From: Bacteroides helcogenes P 36-108
Lineage (GTDB): Bacteria > Bacteroidota > Bacteroidia > Bacteroidales > Bacteroidaceae
DNA length: 64,000 nucleotides
Direction of reading: 5' to 3'
Assembly (NCBI RefSeq): GCF_000186225.1
Contig: NC_014933.1
Span: 2,356,001 to 2,420,000, forward strand
Positions within the stretch are counted from its first letter, which is position 1. Each line of letters starts with the position of its first letter. Below are positions 41,518 to 49,599 of this stretch, one piece after another. A model generated the notes under the pieces. That model worked only from the letters and a program-made list of their open reading frames with translations, was not told the origin of the DNA and made no database searches. The translations under genes were made by a program, and so were the position numbers.

Positions 41518-42504
41518 TTGAACAAAATCTATTTCCGTGCCGATGCAAGCGCTGCTATCGGTTACGGTCACTTTATCCGTACTTTGGCTTTAGCCGATAT
41601 GTTGAAGGAGGATTTCGACTGTACCTTCTTCACTTGTCATCCCACTTCCTATCAGGTGAGTGAAATGGAGAAGGTATGTTCGTATGTCACTTTGCAGGAG
41701 GAGACACATTACGACGATTTTCTATCGTATCTGAATGGAGATGAAATCGTGGTGCTCGACAATTATTATTATACATCACAATATCAGAAGCAGATAAAGC
41801 AAAAGGGATGCAAGTTGGTGTGTATAGATGATGTCCCTGAAAAGCATTTTTTTGCAGATTTGATTATTAATCATTCTTTGTGTGTCTCTGCATCCGATTA
41901 TGATTGTGAGGACTATACCTCAATCTGTGTAGGGATGGATTATCTCCTTCTGAGAAAAGAATTTTTAGATGCTACCAAGATGCAATTTTCCGGCATCCGT
42001 AGTTCAATCTTCATCTGTTATGGCGGTAGTGACGAGTTTGATTTTTCACTAAAATCCTGTAAACTTTTACGAGGTTTAGACGATAGGCATATCATTGTAG
42101 TAATAGGCGGAGGTTATTGCAATAAAGAAGAGTTACAGAGGTATGCGGAAGACAATAATATTTCGGTTTTTTCTAATATTGACGCAAATCAGATGATTAA
42201 GCTGATGTCCTTGTCTTCTCTTGCCGTAGTACCGGCAAGCACTACTTTTTTTGAAGCGTGTTGTGCGCGCCTGCCCATCATAACCGGCTATACTGTAGAT
42301 AATCAGAGAATGATTGCTTCCTGTTGTGAGAAATATTCGTTGGGCTATAATTGCGGTGATTTCCATAAAGGATTTGATGATAAGCTGAAAGCTGCATATT
42401 CAGCTATTGACGAAAAGCATATAGAAGAGTATATCTTTTCACAAAACAGACTAATTAATGATAGTTCAGAGAACATACTTAACCTATTCCGAGAATTATG
42501 TTAG
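41518..42504 (+). CDS. pseG: UDP-sugar hydrolase of the Pse pathway (PseG)
   Basis: 328 residues. Removes UDP from the 2,4-diamino sugar nucleotide to give the free trideoxy-altropyranose. N-terminal 'GYGHFIRTLALADML' (GxGHxxR, GT-B-like fold) and C-terminal 'PASTTFFEACCARLPII' fit the family. The expected first codon is TTG at 41518; no in-frame ATG precedes it, and the natural start may have been lost when the toxin-antitoxin fragment inserted upstream. It overlaps the next gene by 7 bases. Markedly more A/T-rich than pseB-pseF. Confidence 0.88.
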   Translation: MNKIYFRADASAAIGYGHFIRTLALADMLKEDFDCTFFTCHPTSYQVSEMEKVCSYVTLQEETHYDDFLSYLNGDEIVVLDNYYYTSQYQKQIKQKGCKLVCIDDVPEKHFFADLIINHSLCVSASDYDCEDYTSICVGMDYLLLRKEFLDATKMQFSGIRSSIFICYGGSDEFDFSLKSCKLLRGLDDRHIIVVIGGGYCNKEELQRYAEDNNISVFSNIDANQMIKLMSLSSLAVVPASTTFFEACCARLPIITGYTVDNQRMIASCCEKYSLGYNCGDFHKGFDDKLKAAYSAIDEKHIEEYIFSQNRLINDSSENILNLFRELC

Positions 42505-43415
42505 ATAATAATGAGATAAAGAGTAATCGCAACTATAAATATACTTACTGTTTTTGCGTTTCTGGGCATTTGGGGTATCTTGTATTAAGATACTTGAATA
42601 GTCAAAATCTGCCTATTTCGTTGGTTCTTACAGACTCCAATTCAGTGGAAATAATAGAGTATTGCCTTGATAATGAAATAGTATGTTTCAAAGGGAATCC
42701 AAGAAATGGAAAAGCGCTTGCCTACATTGACTGTAATAAGTTGAGTTTTGACATACTCTTATCTGTCAATTATTTATTTATCATTGAATCTGATTTGATT
42801 AATAAAGCTAAACTGCATTCCATTAATATTCATGGCTCGTTACTTCCTAAATACAGAGGGCGTTGTCCCAATGTTTGGGCTATAATAAACGGTGAAAGCA
42901 TAGAAGGAATTACTGCACATCACATCACAGAATTATGTGACGAAGGAGATATAATAAAACAAATCTCATTACCAATATCAGATGAAGCAACAGGATATGA
43001 TCTGCTGGTGAGAGCTTACGATTATTATCCAAAGTGGACTTATGAATTGGTCATTGATATTGAAAGCGGAAACTTTAAATCATTTTCCCAAGATCAAACA
43101 AAAGCAACTTTTTTTGGTAAGCGTACTCCTGCTGATGGTCAAATAAATTGGAATTGGCAGAAAGAACGTATTCGGAACTGGGTTCGCGCTCAAGCACAAC
43201 CTTATTATCCAGGTGCATTTTCATCCATAAATGGTGAAAAAATTATTATAAATAAAATTTCTTATTCCGACTTGGGATATAGTTGGGATATGCCGAATGG
43301 TTTGGTAGTAAATATTCAAAGTACAAGACCTCTTGTGAAAACCCCGAATGGAGTTGTGGCTCTTGAAGATTACATATTTGAAAATCCCATTGTAGAAGGT
43401 AACATATTAAAATAA
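42498..43415 (+). CDS. Sugar N-formyltransferase (methionyl-tRNA formyltransferase-like)
   Basis: 305 residues with the formyltransferase catalytic triad: Asn110 and His112 in 'NIHGSLLPKYRG' and Asp151 in 'CDEGDI'. The C-terminal domain 'DGQINWNWQKERIRNWVRA' resembles Formyl_trans_C. It uses N10-formyltetrahydrofolate to formylate an amino group. It is not the housekeeping Fmt, judging from its place in the pse operon. No PseH acetyltransferase is seen, so it most likely formylates the C4 amine of the PseC product, which becomes N7 of Pse. That would give a 5-N-acetyl-7-N-formyl Pse. The chemistry is inference; the family is clear. A/T-rich; starts inside the pseG stop. Confidence 0.85.
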   Translation: MLDNNEIKSNRNYKYTYCFCVSGHLGYLVLRYLNSQNLPISLVLTDSNSVEIIEYCLDNEIVCFKGNPRNGKALAYIDCNKLSFDILLSVNYLFIIESDLINKAKLHSINIHGSLLPKYRGRCPNVWAIINGESIEGITAHHITELCDEGDIIKQISLPISDEATGYDLLVRAYDYYPKWTYELVIDIESGNFKSFSQDQTKATFFGKRTPADGQINWNWQKERIRNWVRAQAQPYYPGAFSSINGEKIIINKISYSDLGYSWDMPNGLVVNIQSTRPLVKTPNGVVALEDYIFENPIVEGNILK

Positions 43416-43426
43416 TTAGATTGGCT

Positions 43427-44563
43427 ATGACAGAAGAATTGAAAAAGCATCCGGTGATTGTTATTGCATTGGAGCATTATAATCCTCTTGGGGTGTTGAG
43501 AACATTGGGTGAAAATGGCATTGAGCCGATTTTTGTAGGAATCAAATATCGTGTTCATATTGCTTCTGCAAGCAAGTATATCAAGACTCTTCATCAAGTA
43601 GATAGCATTGAAGAAGCATATAATACAGTAGTAGGAAAGTATGCGGATTATAACAGAAAATTTGGTGTAAAGCCATTTCTCATCTTCTGTGATGATGATG
43701 TAATGGAGCCGTTCGATAGAAACTACGAGGAATTGAAGGACTATTTTATTCTGTTCAATTCCGGTAAAAATGGGCGTACAACGAAGTTTATGGAGAAAAA
43801 GGAAATCCAGAACATTGCCAAACGTCATGGCATACCGGTTCTGGAATCTCAAGTTGTAAAAGTCGGCGAAATACCGGAGGGACTTAAATATCCGGTGATT
43901 ACAAAAGCAATATCTCCTATATCCGGTGCATGGAAAGGTGATTTTCATATTTGTGAAAATCAACAGCAACTGTGCGAAGTGATGGCTACCATCAAGGCTC
44001 CGGAAATTATGATTCAGCCTTATGTTGACAAAAAGTCAGAAATTACATTCGAGGGCTTTAGCTACAATAGAGGTAAGGGGATGTTTATAGGCGTTGAGTG
44101 TAAATACCGTTATGCCATTAAGGGATACTATAGCCCGCTTCACGACACTTATATGCCTAAAGATAAGGAATTGCACAAGAAACTGAATGCAATGCTTGAA
44201 GAAATAGGCTTTGAAGGTATATGGGAAATCGAATTTCTTGTAGATAAGGATGATAACCTGTGGTTTCTTGAAGTGAACTTTCGCAATTCAACCTGGAGCT
44301 ATGCTTCTACAATAGCCGGAAATCCTTTGCCACTTCTTTGGTGTGAGGCTATGTTGACGAATAAATGTCCGGAGCCGGTTAAGTTTGAACCGTTTGTTGC
44401 TATGGTTGAACCTATTGACTATGCAAAACGCGTAGAAGAAGGACGGTGTTCACTGGCAGAATGGCTTTCAGACTTCAAAAGTGTAAAGTGTACGTATTAC
44501 TACAATGAGCAAGATCCCGAACCTTGGAGAGTTGTTGTTCAAAATTGGGATAAACTAAAATAA
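43427..44563 (+). CDS. ATP-grasp ligase of the capsule locus
   Basis: 378 residues from the ATG at 43427 (a TTG two codons earlier is less likely). ATP-grasp features: 'FMEKKEIQNIAKRHGIPVLE' (domain boundary), 'YPVITKAISPISGAWKGD' (ATP-binding Lys), 'IMIQPYVDK', and 'GIWEIEFLVDKDDNLWFLEV' with 'NFRNSTW' (Mg-binding Glu/Asn). Such ligases join a carboxylate to an amine through an acyl phosphate. Position between the formyltransferase and pseI suggests it adds an acyl or amino-acid substituent to the sugar, or makes a small precursor. The substrate is unknown. Confidence 0.8.
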   Translation: MTEELKKHPVIVIALEHYNPLGVLRTLGENGIEPIFVGIKYRVHIASASKYIKTLHQVDSIEEAYNTVVGKYADYNRKFGVKPFLIFCDDDVMEPFDRNYEELKDYFILFNSGKNGRTTKFMEKKEIQNIAKRHGIPVLESQVVKVGEIPEGLKYPVITKAISPISGAWKGDFHICENQQQLCEVMATIKAPEIMIQPYVDKKSEITFEGFSYNRGKGMFIGVECKYRYAIKGYYSPLHDTYMPKDKELHKKLNAMLEEIGFEGIWEIEFLVDKDDNLWFLEVNFRNSTWSYASTIAGNPLPLLWCEAMLTNKCPEPVKFEPFVAMVEPIDYAKRVEEGRCSLAEWLSDFKSVKCTYYYNEQDPEPWRVVVQNWDKLK

Positions 44564-44576
44564 TCATCAAGTCTGT

Positions 44577-45656
44577 ATGAGAGAGATGTCTTTAAAAAAA
44601 ATTATAGGCTTTTGTGGGGCCTGCATTGCATTCTATATAGGAGCCGGCTTTTCCACTATGCAGGAAGTGATGCAATATGAAGCTTCGTATGGCTCCCGAT
44701 TTTGGATAGTCATTGCGGTAGCTGCCCTTATCTATGTTTATACCAATATCTCGTTTTTGTCAAATGGCAATAGACTTAAACTGCAACGGGGCGGTGATAT
44801 TTATAAGGCTTATTGTGGAAAATGGATTGGTTCGTTTTTTGATTATTTCTCGGCTTTCTTTTGTTACATGAGTTTCATAGTAATGTGCGGTGGCGCAAAT
44901 TCCACGTGCATAGAGCAGTGGGGGCTTCCAAATGGTGCAGGTGCTGTGATACTGGCGGCAACTACTATATTGACGGTCATTTTCGGTTTAAATGGTGTGC
45001 TTAAAACTCTAAAGATAGTGGGGCCTGTTATTATCATTCTCATCATATTTGTAGCTGTAGAGGCCGCCGTGACCGGTTGGGACAATTACAATGCAGGTTT
45101 ACTTGCCGTGGATAGTCATAAATATGATATCACACAAGTGGGAGACGGCAATTCATTCGCTTCAGGAGCCAGTTATGGTGGTTTCGTGATTCTGTGGTTT
45201 GCGGCTTTTCTTGGTGAGATTGGGGCCAAGAATAAAGTAAAGGAAGTAAATCGTGGCATGCTGCTATCTACAGTTGCCATTTTCGGTGTGGCAGCAGTCT
45301 GCTGTGTGGCTCTCATTGCCAATATTGATACTACTTGGGATGCGGGTGTACCCGCATTGGTTTTGGCTAAAAACATCCACCCCGTGTTTGGGCTTCTGTA
45401 TGCGGTAATCATCTTTATGGGCATTTACTCCTCGGCATGTCCTCTGCTTTGGACGGGAGTAAGAAAAATTTCGGAAGATGGAGGTCGGAAATACAAGATT
45501 TGGACCATTGCGGCAGGAGTGGCAGGCTGTGTGATTGCCTGCTTCGTTCCTTATCGCCCATTATTGAATGTGATTTATGGTTTGAATGGTTATCTTGGGT
45601 TTGTTTTGGTGGCATTTATGATTGTAAATGATATTCGCGTTGCGAGAAATAAGTAA
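44577..45656 (+). CDS. YkvI-type (COG3949) membrane transporter-like protein
   Basis: 359 residues (or 356 from the ATG at 44586) with about ten hydrophobic helices. 'IAFYIGAGFSTMQEVMQYEA' at the start is an unwound-helix pattern as in LeuT-fold transporters, and 'GFVILWFAAFLGEIGAKN' follows mid-protein. It fits the YkvI group, which has no known substrate. It is an unexpected member of a capsule operon: not a Wzx or Wzy by sequence. It may import a small molecule used by the ATP-grasp enzyme just upstream. That is inference. Confidence 0.7.
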   Translation: MREMSLKKIIGFCGACIAFYIGAGFSTMQEVMQYEASYGSRFWIVIAVAALIYVYTNISFLSNGNRLKLQRGGDIYKAYCGKWIGSFFDYFSAFFCYMSFIVMCGGANSTCIEQWGLPNGAGAVILAATTILTVIFGLNGVLKTLKIVGPVIIILIIFVAVEAAVTGWDNYNAGLLAVDSHKYDITQVGDGNSFASGASYGGFVILWFAAFLGEIGAKNKVKEVNRGMLLSTVAIFGVAAVCCVALIANIDTTWDAGVPALVLAKNIHPVFGLLYAVIIFMGIYSSACPLLWTGVRKISEDGGRKYKIWTIAAGVAGCVIACFVPYRPLLNVIYGLNGYLGFVLVAFMIVNDIRVARNK

Positions 45657-45688
45657 ATAATTAAAATGGTTCTGACTTTTTTAAAAGA

Positions 45689-46357
45689 ATGAAGAAAATA
45701 GTATTGATAGTTGCTCTTGCCGCTGTTACGGCCATTGCCAGAGCCCAGATTCCGAATTTCGGAACTACTGTCGGTGATCAGAAATTGTATGGTTACTCAA
45801 GTATGAAATATCGTGCCAATTCCAGCACTTGGGAAACTTATTCAACATTGCAGTATGGCATTTCTGACTATGCGCAGGTGGGGGCTGACCTCTATACCAA
45901 CGGCGCTGCATCCTATATAGGTTATGTAGTGAGGGGTGGCTATAAGTTTTGTGACTATTTTAAGTTAGGTGGGCAATTGACTCCTTCGTTTGATATGGGG
46001 AATAACCATAGATTTGGCTATCTGACTTCAGCTCTTTATATAAATGGTAACATTACAAAAGACGGTCGCCTGTTCTATGTAACCGATACGTGGTTGGAAA
46101 ACAACAAGAATGAACTTACCTCGGCAAAGCAGTGGTCATATTTGGGCTATACTTGTCCGTTGGGAAAAAATGGTAGTCAAAGCCTTACTCCAATGGCGGG
46201 TATTATTCACTCTTGGAAGTTCGACCAGGATGTCGATTTGTCATTGGGATGTTACTACAGTTATAAGAACATCAACCTTTATGCTTGGACGAATGATATA
46301 TTGACTAAACATCCAAGATTCATACTTGCTGTGGAATTTTCGTTTAGTAACAAATGA
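45689..46357 (+). CDS. Small outer-membrane beta-barrel-like protein in the capsule operon
   Basis: 222 residues, signal peptide (MKKIVLIVALAAVTAIARAQ). The mature part is a run of amphipathic strands rich in Tyr/Trp ('YSTLQYGISDYAQVGADLYT', 'VRGGYKFCDYFKLGGQL', 'VDLSLGCYYSYKNINLYAWT') and ends 'RFILAVEFSFSNK'. This looks like an 8-10 strand barrel. I do not recognise the family. Placed between the transporter-like gene and pseI with short gaps, so it is co-transcribed. It could form, with the upstream membrane protein, an uptake path across both membranes. Confidence 0.65.
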   Translation: MKKIVLIVALAAVTAIARAQIPNFGTTVGDQKLYGYSSMKYRANSSTWETYSTLQYGISDYAQVGADLYTNGAASYIGYVVRGGYKFCDYFKLGGQLTPSFDMGNNHRFGYLTSALYINGNITKDGRLFYVTDTWLENNKNELTSAKQWSYLGYTCPLGKNGSQSLTPMAGIIHSWKFDQDVDLSLGCYYSYKNINLYAWTNDILTKHPRFILAVEFSFSNK

Positions 46358-46369
46358 TTGTAGAAAAAT

Positions 46370-47401
46370 ATGATAGATTTCTTGAATTCAGATAAGACTG
46401 TGATAATTGCGGAACTTTCATGTAACCACATCCAAAGTTATGATATCGCAGTCAAAACTATACGGGCAATGGCCGAAGTGGGCGTTGACGTGGTGAAGGT
46501 GCAAAACGATAAAGCAGACGGCGGCGTAACAATCAATTGCGATAAAGCTCCTTTTCAGATAAAAGGCGGCACGCTTTGGGACGGTGAAACCTTATTTAGC
46601 CTTTACACCAAGACTGATACTCCATGGGAGTGGATTCCTAAGTTGCAGCAGTTAGCCCATTCTTTGGGTATGGGATTTTTTTCAACTCCGTCAGATCCTT
46701 CGGGCGTTGATTTTCTGGAGCAGATAGATGTTCCCTGTTATAAGATCTCAAGCTTTGAAATTACCGATTTGGGACTTATAGAAAAAGCGGCAAGAACCGG
46801 AAAAATGATAATCATGTCAACGGGCATTGCTACCGAAGAAGATATAAGGAATGCCATTGATACTTGCAGAAGTGTGGGGAATGATAATATATTACTGATG
46901 AAATGTACATCTTCATATCCTGCCCCTATTGATGCCGCCAATCTTTCCATGATTCCCGACATGAAACGACGCTTTGGAGTTAGGGTTGGGTTGTCCGATC
47001 ATTCGATGGGGCATATAGTAGCTACTACCGCTGTTGCGCTTGGAGCAGAAATGATTGAAAAGCATTTTATACTCGATCGTAGGTTGGGAGGTCCCGATTC
47101 TGCCTTTTCTATGGAACCGGAAGAATTCAGAATAATGATAGAATCCATACGTAATGTAGAAAAAAGTATAGGAAAAGTTGATTATACTTTGTCGGAACGC
47201 ACTTTAAAAAACAGGGATTTTGCAAAATCCCTATTTGTTGTAGCCGATGTAAAGGAAGGAGATGTCTTGACCGAGGATAATGTAAAGGCTATACGTCCTT
47301 TCAATGGGATACTTCCTAAATACTTAAAAGACGTTTTGGGTAAAACGTTTGTGAAATCAGTCGAACGAGGAACGCCTTTGTCTTTCGACTTACTAAAATA
47401 G
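46370..47401 (+). CDS. pseI: Pseudaminic acid synthase (PseI)
   Basis: 343 residues, NeuB family. Condenses the trideoxy-altrose derivative with phosphoenolpyruvate to form Pse. TIM-barrel 'IIAELSCNHIQSYDIAVKTI' and 'FFSTPSDPSGVDFLEQIDVP', 'SDHSMGHIVATTAVALGAEM' and 'EKHFILDR' are family motifs; C-terminal SAF domain 'SLFVVADVKEGDVLTEDNVK' with 'KRG/ERGTPLSF'-type end. Alternative assignments are sialic or legionaminic acid synthase; the PseB/PseC/PseG neighbours decide for Pse. 7 bases upstream of the next gene. Confidence 0.93.
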   Translation: MIDFLNSDKTVIIAELSCNHIQSYDIAVKTIRAMAEVGVDVVKVQNDKADGGVTINCDKAPFQIKGGTLWDGETLFSLYTKTDTPWEWIPKLQQLAHSLGMGFFSTPSDPSGVDFLEQIDVPCYKISSFEITDLGLIEKAARTGKMIIMSTGIATEEDIRNAIDTCRSVGNDNILLMKCTSSYPAPIDAANLSMIPDMKRRFGVRVGLSDHSMGHIVATTAVALGAEMIEKHFILDRRLGGPDSAFSMEPEEFRIMIESIRNVEKSIGKVDYTLSERTLKNRDFAKSLFVVADVKEGDVLTEDNVKAIRPFNGILPKYLKDVLGKTFVKSVERGTPLSFDLLK

Positions 47402-47407
47402 TTCGGT

Positions 47408-48109
47408 ATGTTCAGTAATAAACGAATCATGATCATTGCCGCCCATCCCGACGATGAACTGTTAGGCTTGGGTGCTACCATGCACAAGCTCATCAAGGAA
47501 CAGGGCATACAGACCCGGGTCATAATCTTGGGTGAGGGGATTACTTCGCGTTCCGATACCCGCAATGCGGAGTATTGGAAAGAAACTTTGGAGAAGCATC
47601 ACCGGAATGTGGAGACGGCGCGTCAGTGCATTGGTTACCATAGCGTGCAGGCTTATGACTTTTCCGATAACCGTTTCGACAGCCATGCCTTGCTTGACAT
47701 CGTGAAGGTAGTGGAGCATGAGAAGGAGCAGTTCTGCCCCGACTTCATCTTTACCCATCATGGAGGTGACCTTAATATTGACCATCAGATGACTTTCCAG
47801 GCAGTGATGACTGCCACACGTCCTATGGAGGATGAACAGGTAAAGGCTGTCTTTACTTTCGAGACTCCGTCGGCCAGCGAGTGGCAGGCTACTTGCGACC
47901 CCCGCCATTTCATGCCGAATTTCTATATGGAGATTTCGGAGGATGACTTGCAGGCAAAATGCGATGCCATGGCAGCTTATGAGTTCGAGAGCCGTGCTTT
48001 TCCGCATCCCCGTTCTTCGGAAGCGTTGAAAATCCTTGCACAGTATCGTGGTTATACCATAGGCAAGCGGCTGGCCGAGGCATTTCAGATTGTCAGGATG
48101 ATAGAATAA
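47408..48109 (+). CDS. PIG-L-family zinc deacetylase
   Basis: 233 residues. Zinc motif 'IIAAHPDDELLGLG' and the distal 'HHGGDLNIDHQ' (His) define the family (GlcNAc-PI deacetylase type). These enzymes remove N-acyl groups from amino sugars. In the Pse context it could de-acylate a Pse precursor to free an amine for the formyltransferase or ligase; order of action is not determined. It is the last plus-strand gene before the 12-kb block of other genes. G+C content returns to the level of pseB-pseF. Confidence 0.9.
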   Translation: MFSNKRIMIIAAHPDDELLGLGATMHKLIKEQGIQTRVIILGEGITSRSDTRNAEYWKETLEKHHRNVETARQCIGYHSVQAYDFSDNRFDSHALLDIVKVVEHEKEQFCPDFIFTHHGGDLNIDHQMTFQAVMTATRPMEDEQVKAVFTFETPSASEWQATCDPRHFMPNFYMEISEDDLQAKCDAMAAYEFESRAFPHPRSSEALKILAQYRGYTIGKRLAEAFQIVRMIE

Positions 48110-48133
48110 AAAAGGGAGCCTTTTACAGCTCCC
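48107..48133 (-). terminator. Terminator of the amidase operon, overlapping the convergent end
   Basis: GGGAGC (48114-48119) pairs with GCTCCC (48128-48133), with T-run on the minus strand from the A-run at 48107-48113. It also lies just past the PIG-L stop but lacks a T-run for that direction. Confidence 0.65.
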
Positions 48134-48536
48134 TATACTCCCTCTCCGCATCAAAGCAAGGACAAGCCTTGACGGGATTCAAGTCATGATGCCCTACAAT
48201 CAGTGCCCGTGGGAAGATTCGTCTCAGCTCTCGGAGCAGGGCAAGCAGCGAGGCTTTCTGCTGCAAGGTGCGGGTGTCGGCGGGACGGCTTTTGGCATCC
48301 AGTCCGCCTTCGTAGCAGATGCCTACGGAGTGCCGGTTGTGCCCCTGGCAATGCGCTCCGATTTTTTCCGGCGGACGGCCCCGGTGGATTTCACCGTCGC
48401 GCGTCACGTAGAAGTGATAGCCGATGTCGCGGAAGCCACGGCGGCGGATGTGCTCGCGGCGGCAATCCTCAAAGCCCAGGCGCACGCCCTGAGGCGTGGC
48501 CGAGCAGTGAATGACGAGTAGCGTAATTGTGCGCAT
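48123..48536 (-). CDS. N-acetylmuramoyl-L-alanine amidase (T7 lysozyme-like)
   Basis: 137 residues from the ATG at 48536. Zinc amidase of the Amidase_2/PGRP type: 'LLVIHCSATPQG' (His ligand), 'IGYHFYVTRDGEIHRGR', 'GAHCQGHNRHSVGICYEGG' and 'VGHHDLNPVKACPCFD' (His and Cys ligands). No signal peptide. It cuts the bond between muramic acid and L-Ala. It follows the smalltalk gene by 2 bases, the standard pairing in Bacteroides. Whether this is phage-derived lysis or a housekeeping role is unknown. Confidence 0.92.
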   Translation of the reverse strand: MRTITLLVIHCSATPQGVRLGFEDCRREHIRRRGFRDIGYHFYVTRDGEIHRGRPPEKIGAHCQGHNRHSVGICYEGGLDAKSRPADTRTLQQKASLLALLRELRRIFPRALIVGHHDLNPVKACPCFDAEREYREL

Positions 48537-48538
48537 GT

Positions 48539-48640
48539 TTACTTGCAGGCGCCCAGACCCAAAGCTCCCGCTATGGCGGTGGCTACGGTGATGATTACTT
48601 TGAGGACAATGCCCCATACTGATTTGGATTTCTGTTCCAT
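48539..48640 (-). CDS. Smalltalk protein
   Basis: 33 residues, too short for normal gene finders. It starts 'MEQKSKSVWGIVLKVIITVA' and ends 'AGALGLGACK'. One hydrophobic helix (about residues 9-30) with a Lys-rich start and a Cys-Lys end. It matches the Bacteroides family named 'smalltalk', always beside this type of amidase. The stop is 2 bases before the amidase start, so the two are co-translated. Function unknown; a holin-like or export-helper role for the signal-less amidase is a guess. Confidence 0.88.
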   Translation of the reverse strand: MEQKSKSVWGIVLKVIITVATAIAGALGLGACK

Positions 48641-48685
48641 ACAGGTCGTGTTTTTATTTTGTGAGTGTTAGTAATGAGAGGCTTC

Positions 48686-49174
48686 TTATCCTAAGGGATT
48701 TTCATTTTCGTCACCGCTTCCGTTGTTTGGACCGGAACCGCCGCCGGGAGTGCCCTCTGTGGTGCTGTCGGTCACGGTATAGAGTGCAGCCTCCTTTAAC
48801 TGGCCTTCGAGATTGATCTGGGCATTGCTCAGTTCGCCGGTGGCACGGGCGCGGAGCTTCAGGCTTTTCACGTTGTCGCTCACCTTGAACTCCTCGGCAG
48901 AGGCGGCGCCTTTCTTGCTGACGATGCCCACGGAGAAGATGGCGAGGTCGTCCAGTTTGACGTTCTTGCCGTCGAGGATAAGCTCCTTGATGCAGGATAT
49001 CATGTCGGTGAGCACGCCTTTGATGAGCCCGGCGGAGTAGGGTGTGTTGTGGTTGGCCATGTGCTTGGCAAGTTTCTCGGTGTCGAAGGTGTCTTCGATG
49101 AGTGGACGGGCATACCAGAGTCCGCGTAAAGAACTTTTTTCGCCTGTCACTTGATACTTCTTGTAACGAATCAT
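48686..49174 (-). CDS. HU-family (HU-HIG type) DNA-binding protein
   Basis: 162 residues. The HU-like fold covers about 1-125: 'LAKHMANHNTPYSAGLIKGV', 'GKNVKLDDLAIFSVGI' and a basic arm region. The C-terminal 30 residues are Gly/Ser/Asn/Glu-rich and probably disordered ('GGGSGPNNGSGDENEN'). It is the standard neighbour of smalltalk and the amidase in Bacteroides, 45 bases upstream of them and on the same strand. It likely binds DNA non-specifically; its role in the cassette is unknown. Confidence 0.88.
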   Translation of the reverse strand: MIRYKKYQVTGEKSSLRGLWYARPLIEDTFDTEKLAKHMANHNTPYSAGLIKGVLTDMISCIKELILDGKNVKLDDLAIFSVGIVSKKGAASAEEFKVSDNVKSLKLRARATGELSNAQINLEGQLKEAALYTVTDSTTEGTPGGGSGPNNGSGDENENPLG

Positions 49175-49342
49175 AGTTTTTAATTTTAAATTTTTAATTC
49201 TGAACTTTCAGCTTTCAATCGTTTTGTGATCACAAAGCAAAGATACTATATGTCCTGAGCGTGATTGTCCGTTAGGGTTGGCTCTGGTTCGTTAGGGTGC
49301 GTTATATACTGATAAAGCAATGCTTATGTGAAGAAATTTCTG

Positions 49343-49350
49343 TATCTTTG
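49343..49350 (+). promoter_or_regulatory. -7 box of the DUF4248 gene
   Basis: TATCTTTG 25 bases before the ATG at 49375. No evident -33 TTTG. The 200-base gap 49175-49374 is divergent between HU-like and DUF4248 genes. Confidence 0.5.
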
Positions 49351-49374
49351 TTAGGTAACAAACATCACACTGTC

Positions 49375-49599
49375 ATGGATATGGAACTTTTCAGGATACG
49401 CACATACGGGCGCACGGAGCTTGCCCAGGTTTATTTTCCGGCCTTGTGCCCGCAAGCCGCTTTCCGCAAGCTCAACCAATGGATAGATTTTCATCCTACC
49501 CTGCGCAGCGGGCTGCGGGCGTTGGTATCATCGGAGAAGGCACGCACCTATACACCCGCACAGGTGAGGCTGATAGTGGAGGCGCTGGGTGAACCGTAA
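49375..49599 (+). CDS. DUF4248 protein
   Basis: 74 residues from the ATG at 49375; longer frames upstream use poor starts. 'FRIRTYGRTELAQVYFPALC' followed by 'AFRKLNQWIDFHPTL' and 'TPAQVRLIVEALGEP' fit DUF4248, a small, probably DNA-binding protein family (winged or homeodomain-like appearance). It is a usual member of the amidase/HU/DUF3987 cassette. It is divergent from the HU-like gene and convergent with the DUF3987 gene, with a tandem repeat between the two ends. Confidence 0.82.
   Translation: MDMELFRIRTYGRTELAQVYFPALCPQAAFRKLNQWIDFHPTLRSGLRALVSSEKARTYTPAQVRLIVEALGEP

Noticed and set aside
42498..43415. Housekeeping methionyl-tRNA formyltransferase
   Set aside because: Low similarity outside the catalytic triad, location inside the pse operon, A/T-rich composition like its neighbours; a sugar formyltransferase fits better.
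46370..47401. Sialic or legionaminic acid synthase
   Set aside because: The synthase family cannot be split by motif alone, but PseB, PseC and PseG neighbours fix the pathway as pseudaminic acid; no NeuC- or Leg-type genes are seen.
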